Assembly: GCF_927798215.1 (NCBI RefSeq)
Contig: NZ_CAKMMW010000001.1
Location: 124,001 to 188,000, forward strand
DNA: 64,000 bases
Source of the DNA: Paenibacillus_E allorhizoplanae
Lineage (GTDB): Bacteria > Bacillota > Bacilli > Paenibacillales > NBRC-103111
Direction of reading: 5' to 3'
The position numbers and the translations under genes are program-made. This document shows positions 25,817 through 33,760 of this stretch, in pieces (position 1 is the first letter of the stretch; every line of letters begins with the position of its first letter). A model generated the notes under the pieces. The model was given only the letters and a program-made list of their open reading frames with translations. It did no database searches and had not been told where the DNA came from.

Positions 25817-27457
25817 TTAGCGTTTATTGAAACGCTCCAAAGCTCCTTGCTGGATTTTGATCGCATCGTCAATACCCATGCTCTTAATCTTTTTGACATA
25901 GGAATCAAAGTTATCAATCGGTTCCACGCCCATGATGAATTTCAACAGCATTTCGTCTTGATACGTCTGAATGTCCGTCACGATGGAAGCAAATTTGCTG
26001 CTTTCATCCTGGGTTGGAGAGACGAGCGGGATCTTACGCTCAGCTGTTGGTTTCGACCAAACTTCCAAGGCTTTCTTTTGCTGTGGCAACGCGAGATATT
26101 GCAATTGGAAATTATCGCTGAGGACAAAAGGCGCACTCCACGTGGCACGGTTATATTTGGCAATCGATTGCTGAATGCTCGTTCCCGCTGGCGGGTTCAA
26201 AATTTCCGGTAGAAACGTGGCTTTGCCGTTTTCCATCTTATAACTCGTGCCTTCTACACCGTAGTTGAACAGCAGATCGCCTTTCTCCCCATAAGCATAA
26301 TCCAGCCATTTCACCGTTTCGATTGGGTTCTTGTTGACTGCCGAAATCGCTGCACCAACACCGTTATAGGCAAAATCCTTTTGGCCCCAAATCGCTTTGT
26401 CGCCAGCTTTCAACACCGGATATGGAGCCGCTTCCAAATCGAACTTAGGATCTTTATCCTTCATAAGGCCGGCATATTTCCCAATGCCTCCGCCATTGAA
26501 GGATGCCGTTGCACCCAAGAGGTTGGTCGTCATTTTGTTATCAAATAATTTATCGTTCGGAGCTGCGAAATCCTTATCCAGTAAGCCTTCCTTGTACCAT
26601 TTGTTCATGGTTGCGAGGAATTCCTTATATTCTGGCTGAATCGGACCGTATTTAACCGTGCCGCCATCTTGATAGAAGCTGTAGTTAATGCCCCATGCGC
26701 CAAGGAAAGGAGCATCGGTTGAGAATAAATTTTTATCCAGATAGATTGGAATCTCATCCGCTTTACCATTGCCATTGGGATCTTTTTCTTTAAAAGCTTT
26801 CAGCACGGTATACCACTCGTCGATGGTCGTAGGCATCTTGAGGCCCAGTTTATCCAGCCAATCTTGGCGGATCGAAGGTCCAAAAAATACTCTGACTTTA
26901 TCATCACCACGTAAGAACGGGAACGCATAGATGCTTCCTTCATCTGTTGATATCTGCTTTTTCCAATCCGGATGAGCGGCAAGCAGCTTCTTCAGGTTCG
27001 GGGCATATTTATCGATGAGATCGTTCAGCTTAATAATTTTCTTATCTAAAATCGCTTTCTCCGGTCCGCCTGGATAACGGATAACGGCACCGCTTGTTGC
27101 TCCCCAACTCGCTTCAATGACGTCCGGAAGTTCGTTTGTCGCAATCATGAGATTGAATTGCTCTTGTGCTTGCGGTACCTCGAGCGGTGGATGCTGGAAG
27201 TCAACCTTGACCCCAGTCGCTTTTTCGAGCTCCTTATACATGCCCATTTCTGCGTACGTTTTCATTTGACCGGAGGCTGCGGAGTGATTAGCTACCCAAT
27301 ACGTCAATTTCGTCAATTTGGGCGGTTGGGATTCCGCACTTGACTGCGGCGTTGCCGATGAGCTAGTACTGCTCGTATCATCGCCGCATGCGGTTACTGA
27401 AATGACTAAGGCAGAAAGCAATACAACAGATCCTACTTGTGTTAATCTTTTCTTCAT
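25817..27457 (-). CDS. Extracellular oligosaccharide-binding lipoprotein (LipO/YtcQ-type)
   Basis: Substrate-binding protein of module B, 546 residues, typical of the long Paenibacillus LipO group. The lipobox SVTAC places the lipidated Cys at 24, followed by a Ser/Thr-rich linker. Recurrent family motifs are IRQDWLDKLGLKMPTTIDEW, KEKDPNGNGKADEIP, and the calcium-like DPNGNGKAD loop. It is the first transporter gene, downstream of the membrane AraC regulator, with GGGAGG ahead of the ATG. It should capture the glycan fragments processed by the GH95-like enzyme. Confidence 0.93.
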   Translation of the reverse strand: MKKRLTQVGSVVLLSALVISVTACGDDTSSTSSSATPQSSAESQPPKLTKLTYWVANHSAASGQMKTYAEMGMYKELEKATGVKVDFQHPPLEVPQAQEQFNLMIATNELPDVIEASWGATSGAVIRYPGGPEKAILDKKIIKLNDLIDKYAPNLKKLLAAHPDWKKQISTDEGSIYAFPFLRGDDKVRVFFGPSIRQDWLDKLGLKMPTTIDEWYTVLKAFKEKDPNGNGKADEIPIYLDKNLFSTDAPFLGAWGINYSFYQDGGTVKYGPIQPEYKEFLATMNKWYKEGLLDKDFAAPNDKLFDNKMTTNLLGATASFNGGGIGKYAGLMKDKDPKFDLEAAPYPVLKAGDKAIWGQKDFAYNGVGAAISAVNKNPIETVKWLDYAYGEKGDLLFNYGVEGTSYKMENGKATFLPEILNPPAGTSIQQSIAKYNRATWSAPFVLSDNFQLQYLALPQQKKALEVWSKPTAERKIPLVSPTQDESSKFASIVTDIQTYQDEMLLKFIMGVEPIDNFDSYVKKIKSMGIDDAIKIQQGALERFNKR

Positions 27458-27587
27458 TTTTCTAGCCTCCCTTTAATATGAGCAACGCTTAACTTGATTG
27501 GCACCGATATTCTTGTCGTCGTCAGCACCTGTTCCCAAGTATGCTTCTCTAGTCCCAATATGAATACTGCCTAGTTCTCATTTCCAT

Positions 27588-27608
27588 TGTATTTTCCTAA
27601 GAAATACA
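27588..27608 (-). promoter_or_regulatory. Candidate operator upstream of the module B binding-protein gene
   Basis: TGTATTT (27588-27594) and AAATACA (27602-27608) form a perfect 7-bp inverted repeat with a 7-base spacer. It is 131 bases before the binding-protein start, in the 234-base gap after the AraC regulator gene. It overlaps a minus-strand TACAAT. It may be a regulator site; AraC proteins often prefer direct repeats, so the assignment is weak. Confidence 0.35.
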
Positions 27609-27669
27609 GGCATTCTGAGAAATCATCAGTCCGTATTAGAAATCGGCAGTAGCTATTTTGATACAAATA

Positions 27670-27689
27670 AGCAGCCCCTAAAGGCTGCT
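27670..27689 (-). terminator. Terminator of the module B AraC regulator gene
   Basis: AGCAGCC and GGCTGCT form a perfect 7-bp stem with a 6-base loop, two bases after the regulator's stop (27692). The sequence after it on the minus strand is TATTTGTAT, a modest T-rich tail. It separates regulator and transporter transcripts. Confidence 0.65.
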
Positions 27690-27691
27690 CT

Positions 27692-30052
27692 TTATGTGTC
27701 TGAGCCGGTATTCTCCGCTAAGCTCGTTTCACGATATTTTCCTGGCGTCACACCTTCAAGCTTCTTGAACGCTCGGATGAAGACGACATCATTGTTATAT
27801 CCGACCTTCTGTGCGATTTGGACAATTGTCAGTTCTTTGTTCTGCATGAGCTGCTTCGCATGTTGAATCCGTTTCGTTGTGATGTAATCCAGCAGATTCT
27901 GACCTTGCTGTTTTTTGAAGAAGGTGGACAAATATTGTGGTGTCATCTGGATACGTTCAGCAATCTGTGCAACCCCCAAATTCGAGTCATCTAGATTGTC
28001 ATGCACAATACTGACGATTTCCTGAAGTCTACTCAAACTGTGATCCGAACGATCGAGATTAAACGAACGGGTAAGCGTTTCGTATAGCTCCTTCGTTTTC
28101 GTATACATCCCCTGTGCCGTTGGATAACTGAATACTTCTCTGATCGGATCAAAGTCTGCACCAAGCACTTCTTCTTGATTCGTATTCGTCGCGTTCATAA
28201 TTTTCAAGAGCGTACTCGTCACATTGAAAAATAAAGCTTTGCCTAGCTCTGGTGTGATCTGATTGGCATCGAAATTCATCGCATACATTTTATCAAGCAA
28301 TTTCCCTACATTTTCGGTATCGCCGCTGCGTACAAAATTAATCAACTGAATTTCGATTTCCAATGGATAATAATAATGCTGCTTCACATCGACAATATCC
28401 TGATAATAAATAATGGCATGTTTACCCTGAATAAGTCGATATTCAAGCGCTGCCAGTGCTTCTGGATATGAATCGCGAATGGCTTTGGGGCCTTCATGGA
28501 TGCCACCAACGGCGATGGTGATACCGATTTGGAAGCGTTGTGACGTGATGGTGAAGAGCGAATGAGCAATCTCCCGAATATCCGCTTCAGCGAATTTCTC
28601 CCGATTTTCCGATAGATTCATGAGTAGAGCAATACGATCACGGTCGAGCTCTAGCGAAAATCCGCGATGATGAGCCGCGATGAGATCCGCACCAATATTC
28701 GAGGCGATAAATCTGGCATGTGCCCATTGCTGCTCATTTTCACCTAGTAAATCAATATCCTCGATCTTCACGATAAGAACGGCAAAACGGTCACTGACAA
28801 ATTTCAAATCCATGAACTGCAGCGAATCTCCATTAGCTGCCGAAATATCTACATCCATGTGACCATTCAGAAGGCGAGACAAGTAATTCGCTCGAATGAA
28901 AGGCGTTTGCTGTGCCAAGGTACTTCGCAGATGTTTCTCTTCATGGATAGAGCCTTCAACAGTTAACCGTATAAACTCATATTCATTCGAGAAAGGACGC
29001 TTGATCAATTCTTTTCCAGACATAATGGCATTCACAGTTTTTTGCAGCGGTTTATACGTACGATATACCCCGATACTGACAGCGATGAGTCCGGAAAACA
29101 AACAAAGGATGAATAGACCGACTGACCAACTCTTGATTTGATTCACCTGCTGCATGAAAACATCATTTGGCATAATGGACACGTATTTCCATCCTGCCTT
29201 TTGCGAAGAGGAGACCGATACCACTTGATCTACACTCGCCAGTCGATAATCAAATGGTTCTGTACTGCCATGTATACGAGCTAGTAAATCAGACGGAAAC
29301 GGGGTCTCACTGTTGCTCATAATCGTTTTTCCTGCATCATCAATGATGTAGACTAAACTATGGCTTGCCGATTCCATCTGCGCAAACAATTGCTTAACCT
29401 GATCGACATCGATCAAAACGATAAAGCTTCCCAGATTTTGAGATTGTGAATGAACGGGGAGTGACTGTATATAGGTAATAACATCCTTCGGCGTTTGATC
29501 CGATCCATTGGATACCGAACTGAGCGGCAAGTACGACATATTATGCTCCTGATCCAAAAGCTTAAGCCAGCCATCGTACGACACGTTCTTATAAGAGTAA
29601 TAGAGGGAATAAAAGATACGCGAGTTCGTCACCAAATCGGATTTGACAATTGAATCACTGCTTGCGAAGTACACATAGTAATCTAAAATGAAGCTGCTGG
29701 TCATACTGTGATACTTGCTCATCTTGTCCCGCATGAATTGGATAAACTCGTATTTATCCGCATCCGTCGAGTTTGCAGGAATTCTAAGCATATAATCCAG
29801 CTTCGGATCAAACACAACTTGGCGCATCAACGTATCCACTTCCGATAATTTGTTATCGAGTGACAGTTTCAGCTGCTCCAGCATGGCCACATTGGATCTT
29901 GTCGAGCTCTTCTCCAGGCTTTGTTCTACCTTTGCGTACAGAAAAAGCCCCATTGCAAGCGGTATCAATAAGATAAATAAATTGGAGGCGATGATCGTTG
30001 AAAGTGCACTTTTGCGACTATTGAAAAGACGTATAATGAAAGGCATTTTCAA
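27692..30052 (-). CDS. Membrane-anchored AraC-family regulator with extracellular sensor domain
   Basis: One-piece sensor-regulator of about 786 residues; the TTG at 30052 and the ATG at 30046 are both possible starts, neither with a strong ribosome site. Membrane segment 1 is STIIASNLFILLIPLAMGLF. An extracytoplasmic domain of about 260 residues follows, then segment 2 (WSVGLFILCLFSGLIAVSIG). A long cytoplasmic linker precedes the C-terminal AraC domain (RIQMTPQYLSTFFKKQQGQN, then VGYNNDVVFIRAFKKLEGVT). It lies directly upstream of the module B binding protein gene and is its likely activator. Confidence 0.88.
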   Translation of the reverse strand: MKMPFIIRLFNSRKSALSTIIASNLFILLIPLAMGLFLYAKVEQSLEKSSTRSNVAMLEQLKLSLDNKLSEVDTLMRQVVFDPKLDYMLRIPANSTDADKYEFIQFMRDKMSKYHSMTSSFILDYYVYFASSDSIVKSDLVTNSRIFYSLYYSYKNVSYDGWLKLLDQEHNMSYLPLSSVSNGSDQTPKDVITYIQSLPVHSQSQNLGSFIVLIDVDQVKQLFAQMESASHSLVYIIDDAGKTIMSNSETPFPSDLLARIHGSTEPFDYRLASVDQVVSVSSSQKAGWKYVSIMPNDVFMQQVNQIKSWSVGLFILCLFSGLIAVSIGVYRTYKPLQKTVNAIMSGKELIKRPFSNEYEFIRLTVEGSIHEEKHLRSTLAQQTPFIRANYLSRLLNGHMDVDISAANGDSLQFMDLKFVSDRFAVLIVKIEDIDLLGENEQQWAHARFIASNIGADLIAAHHRGFSLELDRDRIALLMNLSENREKFAEADIREIAHSLFTITSQRFQIGITIAVGGIHEGPKAIRDSYPEALAALEYRLIQGKHAIIYYQDIVDVKQHYYYPLEIEIQLINFVRSGDTENVGKLLDKMYAMNFDANQITPELGKALFFNVTSTLLKIMNATNTNQEEVLGADFDPIREVFSYPTAQGMYTKTKELYETLTRSFNLDRSDHSLSRLQEIVSIVHDNLDDSNLGVAQIAERIQMTPQYLSTFFKKQQGQNLLDYITTKRIQHAKQLMQNKELTIVQIAQKVGYNNDVVFIRAFKKLEGVTPGKYRETSLAENTGSDT

Positions 30053-30197
30053 ACCAAGCTCACCATCCAGTCCGAGTACGAATTTACTAAAAATTGTAGC
30101 CTCTCTTCATCAAAGTTGCAATATCACATTTTACGTTGTGACTAGTGATAGGCTCTTATAAACGGACATTAGGACATAAACAACATCCTTATGAACA

Positions 30198-30226
30198 TTG
30201 TCTTATCAATTAATTATCTCTAGAAT
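30198..30226 (+). promoter_or_regulatory. Promoter of the aldo/keto reductase gene
   Basis: TTGTCT (30198-30203) and TAGAAT (30221-30226) are spaced by 17 bases, close to the SigA consensus. The ATG follows 33 bases downstream, after a good AGGAGG ribosome site. Confidence 0.6.
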
Positions 30227-30258
30227 GAAATTTATTCACACCATTAGGAGGTTCAAAG

Positions 30259-31251
30259 ATGAGTTATTCAGCTAATACGTCCAGATATGATTCCATGACT
30301 TATAACCGGAGTGGTCGCAGCGGCCTGTTGCTGCCAGCCATTTCGTTAGGACTTTGGCATAATTTCGGTGGGATTGATACGTTTGAGAATGGGAGAACGA
30401 TGCTCAAGAGAGCGTTTGATTTGGGGATTACGCATTTCGATTTAGCGAATAATTACGGGCCGCCGCCTGGTTCAGCTGAAGAAATGTTCGGGAAGATGCT
30501 CAAAGGTGATCTCGCTGCCTATCGGGATGAGCTTATCATTTCGACGAAAGCGGGATACTACATGTGGCCGGGGCCTTACGGGGAATGGGGTTCCAAGAAG
30601 AACTTGATTGCCAGCTTGGACCAAAGCTTGAAGCGGATGCAAGTAGACTATGTCGACATCTTTTATCATCACCGTCCAGATCCGAATACACCGCTTGAAG
30701 AAACGATGGCTGCCTTGCATCAAATCGTTCAACAAGGCAAAGCGTTATATGTTGGTATTTCTAACTATAAACCTGAAGAAGCGAAAGAAGCATCCCGTAT
30801 CTTGAAGCGACTGGGGACGCCTTGTGTGATTCATCAACCGAGTTATTCCATGATGAACCGTTGGATTGAGGATGGTCTTCAGGATGTGTTGGAAGAGGAA
30901 GGAATCGGTTCGATTGCCTTTTCACCCTTGTTCAAAGGGATTCTTACAGACCGTTATTTGAACGGTATCGCTCCTGATTCACGAGCTGCAAGCTCAAGCG
31001 TATTCCTTAAAGAATCCGATATCAATGAAGAAAGAATTTCGAAGGTTAGACAATTAAACACACTTGCTGCTGAACGTGGCCAGAAAATGTCTCAGATGGC
31101 ACTAGCGTGGGTGTTGCGCGGTGGTCGTGTCACATCAGCTCTTATCGGTGCAAGTAAAGTCAGCCAAATTGAAGATGCGGTTGATGCCTTGAAGGTTCCT
31201 ACATTTACCCAAGAGGAATTAGACCTGATCGATGGGATTTTGAATTCATAA
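30259..31251 (+). CDS. Aldo/keto reductase (YghZ/Kv-beta-like)
   Basis: NADPH-dependent reductase of 330 residues with a TIM-barrel fold. Catalytic elements are FDLANNYGPPPGSAEE (Asp and Tyr), the Lys in IISTKAGYYMWPGPYGEWGS, and FYHHRPDPNTPLEET. The sequence resembles the E. coli YghZ L-glyceraldehyde-3-phosphate reductase group. The start has AGGAGG 8 bases upstream. It is a single-gene unit, convergent with an AraC regulator whose end lies 23 bases away. It could reduce aldehyde products from the sugar pathways around it, or act in detoxification. Confidence 0.9.
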   Translation: MSYSANTSRYDSMTYNRSGRSGLLLPAISLGLWHNFGGIDTFENGRTMLKRAFDLGITHFDLANNYGPPPGSAEEMFGKMLKGDLAAYRDELIISTKAGYYMWPGPYGEWGSKKNLIASLDQSLKRMQVDYVDIFYHHRPDPNTPLEETMAALHQIVQQGKALYVGISNYKPEEAKEASRILKRLGTPCVIHQPSYSMMNRWIEDGLQDVLEEEGIGSIAFSPLFKGILTDRYLNGIAPDSRAASSSVFLKESDINEERISKVRQLNTLAAERGQKMSQMALAWVLRGGRVTSALIGASKVSQIEDAVDALKVPTFTQEELDLIDGILNS

Positions 31252-31274
31252 GCACACGCAAACTTCGGCAAATA

Positions 31275-32114
31275 TCAGGCGTTCTTATATGTCTGATTCC
31301 GAAATTGTTTCGGGGAGACGCCTTTTACTCGCTTAAACATTTTGGAGAAGATCAATTGATCCTGATACCCGACCGAGTTCGCAATTTCCCCTATGGCATA
31401 GTTGCTCTTCTCCAGTAATTCACTTGCTTTATTCATCCGATATTGCAGGAGATATTGCTGGGGAGGCAGCCCTGTCGCCTCTTTGAAAATAGCTGAAAAA
31501 TATTTACGATCCAGCTTCAGAAGTGCAGCAAGCCCCTCAATCGAAATAGACTCATTATAATGAGCATGAATAAACTCCATAGCTTGGATCATATAGCTAT
31601 CCCATTTATTGGGAAATACATCCCCCATCGAAGAGGCGGGAGCCGCTTCAAGCAGTGCCGTCATAAATTCATATAAGATGACTTTAAGCTGTAAGTCAGC
31701 GCTATGGGCATGCGCATTCGCTTCCGTTAATTGTTCATACATGCTCGGCATGACTCTCCGATCCATCGGAAAAACGGGCTGCTCCGGCGATAATCTTGTT
31801 CGTGATAAGATCGATTCCACTTGTACTCCTTGGAAGCCAATCCATGAATACGTCCAAGGTTCAGCCTCATCCGCTTCATAATAACTAATCACATGCGGAT
31901 AAATAAGAAATCCCTGCCCCGGATTCAGCTGATGTGTCTCATTTCCAATTCGGACAAATCCCGTACCTTTATGAATAAAATGAATCTTGTACAAATCACG
32001 AACCCCTGGCCCTACGGTATGACCAGGTTTGCAATCCTCTTTGCCCCAATACAACAAATGTAGATCCGGATCCTTCCGATATAAACGTTCCTGATTGTAC
32101 TGAAAAATCGCCAT
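31275..32114 (-). CDS. AraC-family transcriptional regulator (cupin sensor)
   Basis: Soluble regulator of 279 residues. An N-terminal AraC-type beta-barrel (residues about 25-150, KIHFIHKGTGFVRIGNETHQ) binds the sugar. The C-terminal DNA-binding domain covers about residues 175-275 (AALLKLDRKYFSAIFKEATG, SVGYQDQLIFSKMFKRVKGV). GAGGAGG lies ahead of the ATG. The gene converges on the aldo/keto reductase and is followed downstream by no further minus-strand sugar gene, so its target is unclear. Confidence 0.9.
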   Translation of the reverse strand: MAIFQYNQERLYRKDPDLHLLYWGKEDCKPGHTVGPGVRDLYKIHFIHKGTGFVRIGNETHQLNPGQGFLIYPHVISYYEADEAEPWTYSWIGFQGVQVESILSRTRLSPEQPVFPMDRRVMPSMYEQLTEANAHAHSADLQLKVILYEFMTALLEAAPASSMGDVFPNKWDSYMIQAMEFIHAHYNESISIEGLAALLKLDRKYFSAIFKEATGLPPQQYLLQYRMNKASELLEKSNYAIGEIANSVGYQDQLIFSKMFKRVKGVSPKQFRNQTYKNA

Positions 32115-32161
32115 TCGTCATCCCACCTCCTCTTGTGCACAGACATTATACCATAAAGGGA

Positions 32162-32770
32162 TTATCCATTAATCTTGGCTCCATGAGAAATCGTGAATAA
32201 GACAGCTTGCTCTCGATCCATTCGCATGCCCGAAATGGTTAATGATTTGAAATCTACGCCAGCCATTTGGGCTCCTCTGACATCAGCGCCTTGTAAATTG
32301 GCTTTGGCGAGGATAGCCATAGTCAGATCACTGTCTCTTAAATCAGCTTTTTCCAAATTGGATCCGGAGAAATCTGCTTCATGAAATTTCACCCCGCGCA
32401 AATCCTGTCTGATCAATCGGCTATGCCTCAAATTCGTGTAGGACCAATCTCCTCGGTAAATCGTAATTCCATCCAAATTCGCGTTCGAGAAATCCGATCC
32501 CATCATTTTACAGTTATCGAATTTGGTAACAAACAGATTGGCACCACTAAAGCTGCAATTTTCAAAAGCGGATTCTTTATGTAGCGAGCCATTTAACGAA
32601 GCTCCGCGAAAGTCACATGCAATGAAGCGGCAATGACTGGTATTAATTTCCTCCAAAGAACCGTTTGCAAACGAGCATCCATCAAATGTGCAACTGATCA
32701 GCTCGCCGTATCTTAAATCTTGTGTACCAAAGTTAACTCCTGAATAAGTCTGATTCATTTGCTGAAACAT
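32162..32770 (-). CDS. Pentapeptide-repeat protein
   Basis: Protein of 202 residues from the ATG at 32770, which has AGGAGG 7 bases upstream; the frame continues to 32863 without support. About 25 tandem A(D/N)LXX-type repeats fill residues 20-175 (CSFSGANLFVTKFDNCKMMG, ADLRDSDLTMAILAKANLQG), giving a right-handed quadrilateral beta-helix. The ending ISGMRMDREQAVLFTISHG is a distinct C-terminal cap. Qnr and McbG share this fold and protect DNA gyrase, but the fold alone does not show that function here. Confidence 0.85.
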   Translation of the reverse strand: MFQQMNQTYSGVNFGTQDLRYGELISCTFDGCSFANGSLEEINTSHCRFIACDFRGASLNGSLHKESAFENCSFSGANLFVTKFDNCKMMGSDFSNANLDGITIYRGDWSYTNLRHSRLIRQDLRGVKFHEADFSGSNLEKADLRDSDLTMAILAKANLQGADVRGAQMAGVDFKSLTISGMRMDREQAVLFTISHGAKING

Positions 32771-32867
32771 GAGATGCCTCCTAAGTGTGGTTATTTTAAT
32801 ATAGCACATGGCAGTCAAGTACCTGCATACCATCCCATGAAAGTCAATCCTATTATTTTTCATAAGA

Positions 32868-32911
32868 AAAGCGACATCCTCGCTTCAACTAGAAGCTCCC
32901 GATGTCGCTTT
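32868..32911 (-). terminator. Terminator of the two-regulator operon
   Basis: AAAGCGACATC (32868-32878) and GATGTCGCTTT (32901-32911) form a perfect 11-bp stem. A second inner GCTTC/GAAGC pair makes a cruciform-like hairpin. Minus-strand reading gives TTTTCTTA after it. It sits 22 bases past the AraC gene at 32933. Confidence 0.8.
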
Positions 32912-32932
32912 ATTCATGATGTAACAGCTGAT

Positions 32933-33760
32933 CTATGCGTTTCTGTAGTCCCGAGGATTCATTCCTGTATCTCTGGAGAAGATACGCGAGAAATAAAAGG
33001 AGTCCGTAAACCCACAGTCCTCCGCGATTTGTTTAACTGGCAGCTTCGTACTTTTCAGCATAAATTTCGCCCGATCCAACCTGATTTTGGTCACATATTC
33101 GATTAAACTTAACCCTGTATGCTTCTTAAAAGTAATGGATAAATAACCTGGGGACATTGCGACATAGTCCGCAATTATTTCCCGGGTGATATTTTCTTGA
33201 TAGTTGGTTCGAATATAAGCTGAAGCCTTCTCAATCATACTTGCTGTTGAACTCTGTTCTAGTTCCCTACTTGCCAGCTCATTCACGGCCTGTACATTAT
33301 TCAGAAACTCTAGCTTAACCAGCCATTCATAGTTCCTGCTTTTGGACTGCCACAGATGGAACGCTTTGCGAAAAGATTCTTCGATATTTATTTGTCCTAT
33401 TGGAAAAACATCCCCACAAATCGGCAACTTCGCCGTATTGTCCACGGATAACATTTCGCCATTTTCCCATCGCACCAATCGATACAGAAAATGAAACGAA
33501 ATAAAACAAACGGGAGACTGGGGATTCATTGTGATTCGCATGTTTACGCCAGGTCGTACTTGAAACAAATGTCCTGCTTGAAGTGGATACTTCTCCCCGT
33601 CAATCTCAAGTGTTCCTGCACCTTGATACACGTAAGACAGGGTATGCAATTTGGTTTTATCGCGCAGTAATACATAGTTAAAATCCTCCCAAAATGCCGG
33701 ATCCCGCTCCACAACATCGATAATTCTTGGTGTGAAGCTCGTCAAAAATTCATCACTCAT
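32933..33760 (-). CDS. AraC-family transcriptional regulator (cupin sensor)
   Basis: Soluble regulator of 275 residues. The N-terminal cupin-like sugar-binding domain (YVYQGAGTLEIDGEKYPLQA) and the C-terminal AraC domain (DYVAMSPGYLSITFKKHTG, CGFTDSFYFSRIFSRDTGMN) are clear. Its ATG overlaps the stop of the membrane regulator upstream (ATGA), so the two are translationally coupled. This is an unusual pair: a membrane sensor and a soluble sensor with similar DNA-binding domains made from one message, divergent from a sugar transporter. Confidence 0.9.
   Translation of the reverse strand: MSDEFLTSFTPRIIDVVERDPAFWEDFNYVLLRDKTKLHTLSYVYQGAGTLEIDGEKYPLQAGHLFQVRPGVNMRITMNPQSPVCFISFHFLYRLVRWENGEMLSVDNTAKLPICGDVFPIGQINIEESFRKAFHLWQSKSRNYEWLVKLEFLNNVQAVNELASRELEQSSTASMIEKASAYIRTNYQENITREIIADYVAMSPGYLSITFKKHTGLSLIEYVTKIRLDRAKFMLKSTKLPVKQIAEDCGFTDSFYFSRIFSRDTGMNPRDYRNA

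Noticed and set aside
32162..32770. Quinolone resistance gene (Qnr)
   Set aside because: Only the pentapeptide fold is seen. The Qnr loops and C-terminal dimer motif are not evident, so the resistance function is not supported.
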